From: Bosea sp. NBC_00550
GTDB taxonomy: Bacteria > Pseudomonadota > Alphaproteobacteria > Rhizobiales > Beijerinckiaceae
Assembly (NCBI RefSeq): GCF_026020075.1
Contig: NZ_CP102772.1
Location: 4,976,001 to 5,040,000 of the forward strand
Length of the DNA: 64,000 nt
Direction: 5' to 3'
Below the pieces are notes generated by a model. The model was not told the origin of the DNA. It did not search any database and worked only from the letters and a program-made list of their open reading frames with translations. The position numbers and the translations under genes are program-made. This document shows positions 8,502 through 15,949 of this stretch, piece after piece. The first letter of the stretch is position 1. Each line of letters begins with the position of its first letter.

Positions 8502-10124
8502 CTATTCGCTGCGCCAGAGGTCGTAGGCGCTCTCGGGCATCTGCTTGAACGGACGGAAACCGATACCCTTGACGTAGCTCGCCGCCGCGACCTGATCCTC
8601 CGGCTCGTAGAGCGGCAGGGCATAGGCCTGGTCGAGGATCGCGAAGCGCTGCAGCCTGGCGTAGAGCTCGAAGCGCTTCTTGTGATCGAGCGTCGAGGCG
8701 GCTTCCTTCAGCCACTGCGACAGTTCCGGCGCGGCCGCACGGCTGTAATTGATCGAGCCACCCCGATCGACCGGCAGATAGTGATACTCGATGTCGATGG
8801 CGTCGGTCGGCGTGTTGGAATTGGCGATCGATCCGAACTGACCGGTCTTGCGCCGCTCCGTGTAGGTGCCGGCGTCGACGAAGACGATGGCGAGATCGAT
8901 GCCGGCATTCTGCCGTGCCTGCGCCTGCAATGCCTGCAGCAACACGTCGCGCTGGTCGCGCACGGTCGCCTGGGCCTGCACGACTTCGATCGTCAGCCGT
9001 TTTCCATCCTTCGTGCGGAAACCCTGCGGGTCGCGGCTGGTCCAGCCGGCCTCGTCGAGCAATTGGTTGGCGCGTTTCGGATCGGCGCCGTAGCTCTTCT
9101 CGATGGTCTTGTCGTAGAACTGCGTATCGACGGGCGAGGTGATGCCCCAGGCTCGGGTGCGCTCGCCGCGATAGACCGATTTCAGGACGCCATCGACGTC
9201 GATGGCGGCGATCAGGGCCTTGCGGACCCTGACATCCTCGGTCGGTCCCCAGGTGACATTGAGGAACAGCGAATAGGGCGTGCCGGTGTTGAGCGCCGTC
9301 TGGTAGCTGAAATCGGCATGGCCCTTGAACAGGCCGGCATCGTTGCCCGAGACGCCCTCGATCACATCAACCTGACCGGAGCTGAGGGCGCCCGTGGGCA
9401 CCGACGATTCCGGCAGGAAGCGATAGGTGACCTCGTCGAGATAGGCGGGTCCCTGATGGCCTGCATTGGCGGGCGCCCAGTTATAGTCGGGATTCCTGGC
9501 GAACCGGATTTCCTGCCCCTTCGCATAGCGCTTCAGGATGAAGGGGCCGGTCCCGGCGATCTCCGGCCCGCCTGATTTGAGCTGACCGGATGCGAAGGCG
9601 CCGGGCGAGAGGAGTTCGAGCCCGGCCGCGTAGTCGAGAAAGGGCGCGTAGACCCGGTCGAGCGTGAAGGAGACGGTGCGCTCGTCTGGTGTCTTGATGT
9701 CGATGATGCGGGCGACGGGGCCGGCGCTCACGCTCCCGGAATAGGTCGCGTCCTTCAGCCTGGCGAAGTTCGTCGCGACGGCGGCGGCATTGAACGCCTG
9801 GCCGTCCGTGAATGTCACGCCGTCGCGCAGCCTGAACGTGTAGGTCCGCCCGTCCTCGGAAATATCGTAGTCGGTCGCGAGCCAGGGCACATAGCCGCCC
9901 TCAGCGGTGCGAGCGAGCAGCGATTCATAGGCGTTGCGCAGCAGGAGCTTGGTCTTGTCCTGTCCGTTCAGCTGCGGGTTGAGCGTGGCGGGCTCGGTCT
10001 CGACACCCCAGGTCAGCTTGCCGCCGCTGACGGGCTTCCTGTCGCTCGCCAGGGCGGGCGCGCAAAGGGCAGTCGCCGCCAGGAGCACGGCGCCCAGGCT
10101 CAGAAAATGCCTGCGTACGAGCAT
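8502..10124 (-). CDS. ABC transporter substrate-binding protein, family 5, Sec signal
   Basis: Periplasmic binding protein (SBP_bac_5, DppA/OppA superfamily) of 540 residues. The start chosen is the ATG at 10124, which gives a Sec signal peptide (MLVRRHFLSLGAVLLAATAL, likely cleaved near ALAS-DR). Seen: GGKLTWGVETEPATLNP, the hallmark DGRTYTFRLRDGVTFTDGQ segment, and AGTGPFILKRYAKGQEIRF. The open frame extends further upstream but overlaps the next gene and has no signal there. It is a close paralogue of the binding protein encoded immediately upstream (10180-11811), with almost colinear sequence throughout, so this importer seems to carry two receptors made by tandem duplication. Confidence 0.93.
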   Translation of the reverse strand: MLVRRHFLSLGAVLLAATALCAPALASDRKPVSGGKLTWGVETEPATLNPQLNGQDKTKLLLRNAYESLLARTAEGGYVPWLATDYDISEDGRTYTFRLRDGVTFTDGQAFNAAAVATNFARLKDATYSGSVSAGPVARIIDIKTPDERTVSFTLDRVYAPFLDYAAGLELLSPGAFASGQLKSGGPEIAGTGPFILKRYAKGQEIRFARNPDYNWAPANAGHQGPAYLDEVTYRFLPESSVPTGALSSGQVDVIEGVSGNDAGLFKGHADFSYQTALNTGTPYSLFLNVTWGPTEDVRVRKALIAAIDVDGVLKSVYRGERTRAWGITSPVDTQFYDKTIEKSYGADPKRANQLLDEAGWTSRDPQGFRTKDGKRLTIEVVQAQATVRDQRDVLLQALQAQARQNAGIDLAIVFVDAGTYTERRKTGQFGSIANSNTPTDAIDIEYHYLPVDRGGSINYSRAAAPELSQWLKEAASTLDHKKRFELYARLQRFAILDQAYALPLYEPEDQVAAASYVKGIGFRPFKQMPESAYDLWRSE

Positions 10125-10179
10125 TGCAGTTCTATCTCCGTATCGATCGGCGGCGAGCGCGGGTTTCGGCAATGCGGGC

Positions 10180-11811
10180 TCAGCCCTGCAGCCAGATGTC
10201 GTAGGCGTTCTCTGGAAGGCGCTTGAACGGGCGGAAACCCACGCCCTTGACCCGCGCGGAAGCCGCGATCTGATCGTCGGGCACATAGAGCGGCAGGCCG
10301 TAAGCCTGCTCCAGCAGGGCGAAACGCTGGAGGCGAGCGTAGATTTCGAAGCGCTTCTTCGCGTCGAGCGTCGAGGCCGCTTCGTCAAGCCATGCCGATA
10401 TCTCGGGGGCTTCGGTGCGGCTGTAGTTGATCGAGCCGCCCTTATCGCGGGGCAGGTAGTGGAAATAGATCGTGACGCCGTTTTCCTGCGTCGTGGTCGA
10501 GTTCGGGATGATGCCGTACTGGCCGTCGTTCTGCCGGGTCGTGTAGGTGCCGGCGTCGACATAGCGCAGCACCAGGTCGAGCCCGGCATTCTGTCGCGCC
10601 TGGGCCTGCACGGCCTGAAGCAGGATGTCGCGCTGGTCGCGCAACGTCGCCTGCGACTGGACGATCTCGATCGTCAGGCGCTTGCCGTTCTTCGTGCGGA
10701 AGCCCTCCGCATCGCGGCTGTTCCAGCCGGCCTCGTCGAGCAGCTGGTTCGCGCGCTTCGGGTCGAAGCCATAGCTGCCTTCGATGCTGCGGTCGTAGAA
10801 ATCGGTGTCGGCCGGGGTGAGGATGCCCCAGGCGCGCTGGCGTTCGCCGCGATAGACGGAGCGGATGACCCGCTCGACATCGACGGCGGCGAGGACGGCC
10901 TGCCGGACCCGGACATCCTCGCTCGGTCCCTGGGCCACGTTCAGGTAGAGCGTGTAGGGCGTGCCGGTATTGAGCGCGCTTTGATACGTGAATTCGGGAT
11001 TGTCCTTGAACAGCCCGGCGTCGTTGCCGGATATGCCCTCGATCACGTCGACCTGGCCCGAGGTCAGCGCGCCGGTCCGCACTGCGGCTTCGGGCAGGAA
11101 CCGGTAGGTGACGCTGTCGAGATAGGCGGGCCCCTGATGCCCGGCATTGGCCGGCGCCCAGTTATAGGCGGGGTTCCTGACGAAACGGATCTCCTGGCCC
11201 TTCACATAGCGCTCGATCCTGAAGGGGCCTGTTCCGGCGATCTCCGACCCGCCGGCCTTGAGCTGCGCCGAAGCAAATGATTTCGGCGACAGGATCTCGA
11301 TCCCCGCCGCGCCGTCGAGGAAGGGGGCGTAGACCCGGCTGAGCTTCAGGACGAGCGTGCGGGCGTCGACGGCGATGGCCTCGGAGACATGCGAGACATG
11401 GCCGGCGCTGATGCTGCCCGAATAGGTCGGTTCCTTCAGCTTGGCGAAGTTCAGGGCGACGGCGGCGGCATCCAGCTTCTCGCCATCGTGGAACGTCACG
11501 TCGTCCCTGAGCGTGAAGGTGTAGGTCCTGCCGTCTTCCGAGATGGCGTAGTCCTTCGCCAGCCAGGGCACGTAGCCGCCATCCGGCGTGCGGGCGAGCA
11601 GCGTCTCATAGGCGTTGCGCAGGACGAGCTTGGCCTTCGCCTGGCCGTTGAGATGGGGGTTGAGGGTGCTGGGCTCGGTCTCCACCCCCCAGGTCAGGGA
11701 GCCGCCCCTGACCGGCGCTCCCTTTGTCTGCGCGCTGGCCTGACGCAGGCCGGTGGCCGCCGACAGGGCTGCCGCTCCCGCCCCGCCCAGAAGCGTTCTT
11801 CTCGTGACCAT
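10180..11811 (-). CDS. ABC transporter substrate-binding protein, family 5, Tat-like signal
   Basis: Periplasmic binding protein of 543 residues, the second receptor of the same importer. The ATG at 11811 follows AAGGAACG and yields a leader with a twin-arginine motif (TRRTLLGG), so export by Tat is likely, unlike its Sec-type paralogue downstream. Seen: GGSLTWGVETEPSTLNP, DGRTYTFTLRDDVTFHDGE and AGTGPFRIERYVKGQEIRF, positions that match the paralogue almost residue for residue. The two may bind related substrates or forms of one substrate. It follows the MsnO8-type oxygenase by 23 bp, which places both in one operon. Confidence 0.93.
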   Translation of the reverse strand: MVTRRTLLGGAGAAALSAATGLRQASAQTKGAPVRGGSLTWGVETEPSTLNPHLNGQAKAKLVLRNAYETLLARTPDGGYVPWLAKDYAISEDGRTYTFTLRDDVTFHDGEKLDAAAVALNFAKLKEPTYSGSISAGHVSHVSEAIAVDARTLVLKLSRVYAPFLDGAAGIEILSPKSFASAQLKAGGSEIAGTGPFRIERYVKGQEIRFVRNPAYNWAPANAGHQGPAYLDSVTYRFLPEAAVRTGALTSGQVDVIEGISGNDAGLFKDNPEFTYQSALNTGTPYTLYLNVAQGPSEDVRVRQAVLAAVDVERVIRSVYRGERQRAWGILTPADTDFYDRSIEGSYGFDPKRANQLLDEAGWNSRDAEGFRTKNGKRLTIEIVQSQATLRDQRDILLQAVQAQARQNAGLDLVLRYVDAGTYTTRQNDGQYGIIPNSTTTQENGVTIYFHYLPRDKGGSINYSRTEAPEISAWLDEAASTLDAKKRFEIYARLQRFALLEQAYGLPLYVPDDQIAASARVKGVGFRPFKRLPENAYDIWLQG

Positions 11812-11834
11812 GGCGTCGTTCCTTTTTTGCAGCG

Positions 11835-12839
11835 TCAGGCGGCGAGGGAGGCTTGGGCCGCGGCCGCCAGCAGTTCGATCGTCTTCAGGCGCCAGGCGCC
11901 TTCGGTGACGGGGCAATCGACGATGAACTCGTCGATGCCGAAAGCCCGGTGCAAACGCTGCAACCCGGCATGGACCTGCGCCGGCGCGCCGCGCAGGAGG
12001 AGCGAGCTGCGCTCCTCGATGCGGTATTGCCGAGAGCCCGTTTGCCGGACGTATTCGAGGGCCTGCTCCCGGCTGGTGACGTTGACGCCCTGGCCGTTCT
12101 CTATGTCGACGCGGAAGCGGCGCGTGTCGGGCGCCAGACTCTGGGCCAGATCATCCGTTTCGGCCGTGACGACACCTACGGCCAGCAACACCGAGGTGCC
12201 GCCGGCATCGCGATAGGCCGCAACGGCTTCGCCGATGGCGGCTTCGTCGCCGTGGATATGGCCGGGATAGACGAAGCTCCAGCCGAGACGGGCCGCGAGC
12301 CTCGCGCTTTCGCTGCTCGCACCGAGCAGAAAGCGTTCCGCAGGCTGCGCCGGCGCCGGAAAGGCGGCGAGCTGGTTGCCGGCATCGCTGCCGTCATGAT
12401 GTTCGCGAAGGAAGCGGTCGAGCTCGGTGAGCTGCGCTTCGAAACCGGGCTTGCGGGCGGGGTCGTAGGCGCCCTGCAAGGCGTGGGTCGAGAGCGGCAT
12501 GCCGCCGGGCGCCTTGCCGATGCCGATGTCGACGCGGCCGGGCGCCAGCGCGGCCAGGAGGTTGAAGTTCTCGGCCACCTTGTAGGCGCTGTAGTGCTGG
12601 AGCATCACGCCGCCGGAGCCGATCCTGATGCGGTTGGTATGCGCCAGCAGAAAGCTGATCAGCACCTCCGGAGACGAGCTCGCCAGCTTCGCAGAGTTGT
12701 GATGCTCGGCCACCCAGAAGCGGGCGAAACCCAGCTCCTCCGCCGTTTTTGCCAGCAGAAGCGTCCGCGAAAGCGCTTCGCCGGCGGCCTCCTTCGCCTG
12801 CAGGGGACTCTTGTCGAGGAAGCTCAGTTTGTAGGGCAT
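11835..12839 (-). CDS. LLM-class flavin-dependent oxidoreductase, MsnO8/YtmO type
   Basis: A 334-residue flavin-dependent oxidoreductase of the MsnO8 subgroup (YtmO, YwcH, YhbW relatives). Seen: N-terminal YKLSFLDKSPLQ, FWVAEHHN from residue 41, SGGVMLQHYSAYKVAE and GRVDIGIGKAPGG, all typical of this subgroup and distinct from the NtaA-type oxygenases nearby. Start chosen at ATG 12839, where homology begins; an in-frame extension upstream runs through the promoter. It is the first gene of the leftward operon that encodes the ABC importer and ends with another oxygenase. In Bacillus, YtmO lies in an operon for uptake and use of S-containing amino acids; a similar role here is an analogy. Confidence 0.9.
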   Translation of the reverse strand: MPYKLSFLDKSPLQAKEAAGEALSRTLLLAKTAEELGFARFWVAEHHNSAKLASSSPEVLISFLLAHTNRIRIGSGGVMLQHYSAYKVAENFNLLAALAPGRVDIGIGKAPGGMPLSTHALQGAYDPARKPGFEAQLTELDRFLREHHDGSDAGNQLAAFPAPAQPAERFLLGASSESARLAARLGWSFVYPGHIHGDEAAIGEAVAAYRDAGGTSVLLAVGVVTAETDDLAQSLAPDTRRFRVDIENGQGVNVTSREQALEYVRQTGSRQYRIEERSSLLLRGAPAQVHAGLQRLHRAFGIDEFIVDCPVTEGAWRLKTIELLAAAAQASLAA

Positions 12840-12881
12840 CCGTGCTCGCCGGCGGCATTGACAGTCGGTAATGTTCGAATA

Positions 12882-12911
12882 GTCTATAGAATTAATAGAT
12901 TGATTGATCAA
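12882..12911 (-). promoter_or_regulatory. Promoter of the transporter/monooxygenase operon with overlapping putative Rrf2 operator
   Basis: On the minus strand TTGATC (12906-12911) and TATAGA (12883-12888) are spaced by 17 bp, a plausible sigma-70 promoter about 45 bp upstream of the ATG at 12839. The plus-strand sequence GTCTATAGAATTAATAGAT (12882-12900) matches 17 of 19 positions of the site at 2905-2923 and covers the spacer and -10, where a repressor would block RNA polymerase. The same site lies about 55 bp upstream of the divergent acetyltransferase gene and might control both directions. Confidence 0.6.
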
Positions 12912-12955
12912 GCGGCGTCGGACCTGGGCTCGCTGCGGTGACTTCGGAGAATGCT

Positions 12956-13582
12956 ATGGCTGACCTGTTCGTGCGGTCGTCACCCCTGGACCCCGCCGCG
13001 GAGGCGCTTCTGGAGGGGCTCGTTGCGGAGTATGACGGGCGATATGGCCCGGCGAGCCGACCCGGTGGCGCCCGCTCCGAGATATTGCGCTACCCGCCAG
13101 AAGCTTTCGCGCCCCCGTTCGGCAACTTTCTGCTTTTGCAGCGCGATGGCGAAACGATCGCGGGCGGGGCGTTCATGAGCCATGACGACGAGACGGCGGA
13201 GTTCAAGCGCATATGGACGCGCCCGGACCTTCGGCGCCAAGGGCTCGCTCGGCAGATTGTGCTGGCGCTCGAGGAGAGTGCCGGGGAGCTCGGCTATACC
13301 CGGGCCTACCTGACCACCGGCTTCCGGCAGCCCGAAGCGTCAGCGTTGTACATCGCCCTCGGCTATCGGCCGCTCTTCGACACGGCCGTGGATCCGACGC
13401 TCTACCGCTCCTTGCCCTTCGAGAAGCATATCGGCGCAAAGGCGGGACAGGTCGGCACCTATCCGATCTATGCGCCCGCTGCATCCCTGGAAGAAGCGAC
13501 GAAGCGGGTCGCAGCGATCAAGGCCGAGCAAGAGGCGAAGGTGTCCTACCGGCTCGCGACCTATCGGGCTTCGGCGGCTTAA
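12956..13582 (+). CDS. GNAT family N-acetyltransferase
   Basis: A 208-residue acetyl-CoA-dependent N-acetyltransferase. Seen: the acetyl-CoA binding motif A around VRPDLRRQGLARQIVLALE-like sequence (RPDLRRQGLARQI), followed by GYTRAYLTTGFRQPEASALYIALGYRPL, the usual motif B end of the GNAT fold. An additional C-terminal segment of about 50 residues follows. The start is ATG 12956, preceded by GGAGA at the right distance; a GTG 18 bp upstream is less likely. It is the first gene of a rightward operon with two oxygenases. In Bacillus, acetyltransferases of S-alkyl-cysteine salvage operons protect the amino group before oxygenase attack; the same pairing here supports but does not prove that role. 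Confidence 0.9.
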   Translation: MADLFVRSSPLDPAAEALLEGLVAEYDGRYGPASRPGGARSEILRYPPEAFAPPFGNFLLLQRDGETIAGGAFMSHDDETAEFKRIWTRPDLRRQGLARQIVLALEESAGELGYTRAYLTTGFRQPEASALYIALGYRPLFDTAVDPTLYRSLPFEKHIGAKAGQVGTYPIYAPAASLEEATKRVAAIKAEQEAKVSYRLATYRASAA

Positions 13583-13600
13583 GCAGATCGGAATGTGACG

Positions 13601-14602
13601 ATGACGCAGAAACCTCCCTTGTTGCTCGGTCTCGGATTGGATGCCGGCGCCCATCGCGAAGCAGACCGGCCCGACTGGCGCGAGTTCTGGAACGACCTCA
13701 TCGCGCGGCTCGATGGGGTCGCGGAATTCCTGACTTTGGAAGATGGCTTTGCCCGTCCCGGCGACGACGGTCTCGACGCGCTCCTTCTGGCCAATTGGCT
13801 TGCGCCCCGAAGCCGCGAGATCGGCATCATTGCGGGAGCGCCGATAAACTTCGTCGAGCCTTTCCACGTCTCGACGGCGATCGCCACGCTGGACTATGTG
13901 AGCGACGGCAGGGCCGGGCTTCTGGCCCAGCGCTTCGACGAGAAGCGCAGCCTCGAGGCCAGCAGCGCGATCGGCACGCTGAAGGGCTTTCCAACTGTCG
14001 ACCAGTCGTCGCTGGACCGCGACGCGCTGGACGCCGTGGATGTCGTCAGGCGGCTCTGGGACAGCTGGGAGGTCGACGCGGTCATTCGCGACACGGAAAG
14101 CCAGCGCTTCGTCGATGGCGCGAAGCTCCACTACATCGACTTCCAAAGCGCCGAGTTCCGCGTGCTCGGCCCGTCGATCACGCCGAGGCCGCCCCAGGGC
14201 CAGCCTGTCGTCGCGGTAAGCTGGACGGCGGAAACGGATCCGGCCTTCGCGCGCGCCGCCGACGTGGTCTTCGTGTCGGCCAAGGGCGATTTTGCCGAAA
14301 CGGTCGCGAAGCTTCGCAACAGCGATGCGGTGAAGGGACCTGTCGTCATCGCCGATATAGGGATCGGTCCAGATCGGAGCGCCGCCGAGGATCTGGTCGC
14401 CGCCGCCGCGATCGCAAGCTCGAGCGGAGCCCAAGGTGTCCGCCTCGTTCTGTCCCATCCCCACTCGCAGATTGAGCGTGTCATCGGCACGCTGGTGCCA
14501 GCTCTTCGCGCGGCAAAACTCGTCGCGCCACCCGTGGGCGGACATCTGCGCAGCCGCTTCGGCCTGCCGGCTGCTCGCAATCGCTACGCCGCGGCGGCTT
14601 GA
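13601..14602 (+). CDS. LLM-class flavin-dependent oxidoreductase, divergent short member
   Basis: A 333-residue luciferase-like protein shorter than the NtaA-type oxygenases around it. Seen: N-terminal LLLGLGLDAG, a VSTAIATLDYVSDGRAGL segment that takes the place of the usual SGGRAGWN motif, IDFQSAEFRVLGPSITPRPPQGQPV, and a C-terminal GGHLRSRFGLP tail that resembles the ends of full-length family members. It begins 18 bp after the acetyltransferase and ends 15 bp before the next oxygenase. The altered motif and reduced length suggest a specialised or possibly non-catalytic partner; activity cannot be judged from sequence alone. Confidence 0.82.
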   Translation: MTQKPPLLLGLGLDAGAHREADRPDWREFWNDLIARLDGVAEFLTLEDGFARPGDDGLDALLLANWLAPRSREIGIIAGAPINFVEPFHVSTAIATLDYVSDGRAGLLAQRFDEKRSLEASSAIGTLKGFPTVDQSSLDRDALDAVDVVRRLWDSWEVDAVIRDTESQRFVDGAKLHYIDFQSAEFRVLGPSITPRPPQGQPVVAVSWTAETDPAFARAADVVFVSAKGDFAETVAKLRNSDAVKGPVVIADIGIGPDRSAAEDLVAAAAIASSSGAQGVRLVLSHPHSQIERVIGTLVPALRAAKLVAPPVGGHLRSRFGLPAARNRYAAAA

Positions 14603-14617
14603 GCTCGGAGGAATGCC

Positions 14618-15907
14618 ATGACCAAGAAACAGATCATCCTTGGAGCGCAGTTCCCAGGGGTCAACAACTTCACGGTGTGGAGCGATCCGGCTGCCGGCAG
14701 CCAGATCGAATTCTCGTCCTTCCGGCACTTCGCCGAGACGGTCGAGCGCGGCAAGTTCGACTTCATTTTCCTGGCTGAAGGGCTGCGGGTCCGGGAGCAG
14801 AAGGGGCGCTTCCATGAGCTGGATGTCGTAGGCCGCCCAAATACGCTGGCTATCCTCACGGCGTTGGCCTCGATCACCGATCATGTCGGGTTGATCGGGA
14901 CGCTGACGACGACATTCAACGAGCCTTATCCGCTCGCACGCCAGCTCGCGACGCTCGATATCCTGTCGGGGGGACGCGCCGGCTGGAATGTCGTGACTTC
15001 GCCCGGCGCCTTCACAGGGGCGAACTTCCGTCGCGGCGATCATCTGCCGTTTCGCGAGCGCTACGAGCGTGCGCGGGACTTCCTCGAAACCGCGCGATCG
15101 ATCTGGCGAGGCGGCGACTTCTATGCCCGCTCGCCTTACTTCGATATCGCGGGGCGCACCGGCCCAGCTCCGTTGCCGCAAGGCGCTCCGGTCATCGCTC
15201 AGGCCGGCGACTCCGATGAGGGCAGGGAGCTCGCTGCGGGGCATGCCGACCTCATCTATTCGCGCCACGGCACGCTTGAGGAGGGCAAGGCCTTCTATGC
15301 GGATGTGAAGCAAAGGCTCGCCAAACATGGCCGCAGCCGCGAGGCACTGAAGATATTGCCGGGCGCCAACTTCGTTCTGGGCGACACGCTGGAAGACGCT
15401 CTGGAAAAGCAGAAAGCCATACGGCTGCAGCAGGTGAGCCCGAAGAACGCAATCGTCTTCCTCGAGCAGGTCTGGAATCGCGATCTCTCGACCTATGATC
15501 CGGATGGCCCACCCGAGGTGGACCCCGACGTGGCGATCGAGCAGCTCTCGCAGGGGCGCGCGGCGCGCTACGACAATCGACTTGAGACCGCGCGCGCCTG
15601 GCGCGAGCTGGCCGAGCGGGACAAGCTCAGCATACGCGAACTCATCATCAAGGTGACCGCACGCAAGCAATTCGTCGGGACGCCTGCGCAGGTTGCCGAG
15701 GAAATCGATCGCTATGTCCAGGAAGATGCCGCGGACGGCTTCGTGTTCGCGCCCCATCTCACGCCCGGCGGCTTCGACGAATTCGTCGAGACGGTCATTC
15801 CGATCCTGCAGGAGCGCAAGGTCTTTCGACGGGACTACGCCACGTCCACACTCCGCGGAAACCTCGCTCTTCCCGAGGCATGGCAGCCGGTCGCCAAGGC
15901 GGTGTAG
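14618..15907 (+). CDS. LLM-class flavin-dependent monooxygenase, NtaA/SnaA/DszA type
   Basis: A full-length (429 residues) FMNH2-dependent monooxygenase. Seen: GKFDFIFLAEGLR, SGGRAGWNVVTS at residues 117-128, RSPYFDIAGRTGPAPLPQG before the substrate region, GRSREALKILPG, and the C-terminal FVGTPAQVAEEIDRYVQ. A strong GGAGG lies six bases before the ATG. It is the third gene of the rightward operon after the acetyltransferase and the short LLM protein. By family it could attack nitrilotriacetate-like, sulfone or N-acetyl-S-alkyl-cysteine substrates (the Bacillus YtnJ/CmoJ group belongs here); sequence alone does not choose among them. Confidence 0.92.
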   Translation: MTKKQIILGAQFPGVNNFTVWSDPAAGSQIEFSSFRHFAETVERGKFDFIFLAEGLRVREQKGRFHELDVVGRPNTLAILTALASITDHVGLIGTLTTTFNEPYPLARQLATLDILSGGRAGWNVVTSPGAFTGANFRRGDHLPFRERYERARDFLETARSIWRGGDFYARSPYFDIAGRTGPAPLPQGAPVIAQAGDSDEGRELAAGHADLIYSRHGTLEEGKAFYADVKQRLAKHGRSREALKILPGANFVLGDTLEDALEKQKAIRLQQVSPKNAIVFLEQVWNRDLSTYDPDGPPEVDPDVAIEQLSQGRAARYDNRLETARAWRELAERDKLSIRELIIKVTARKQFVGTPAQVAEEIDRYVQEDAADGFVFAPHLTPGGFDEFVETVIPILQERKVFRRDYATSTLRGNLALPEAWQPVAKAV

Positions 15908-15924
15908 CCGGCGCCCCGTTGCTC

Positions 15925-15949
15925 CCGGCGCCGCTCAGTGCGGCGCCGG
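15925..15949. terminator. Strong hairpin at the convergent ends of two oxygenase genes
   Basis: Perfect 10-bp stem (CCGGCGCCGC / GCGGCGCCGG) with a 5-nt loop. The loop holds the TGA stop of the leftward gene. There is no T-run, so classical intrinsic termination is uncertain, but its position between convergent genes fits a transcription barrier for both. Confidence 0.5.

Noticed and set aside
13340..15757. A very long open frame (about 800 codons) on the minus strand opposite the GNAT and two LLM genes
   Set aside because: Its translation is Arg/Gly/Asp-rich and without any motif, typical for the antisense of GC-rich genes. The plus-strand genes have clear family motifs and ribosome binding sites.
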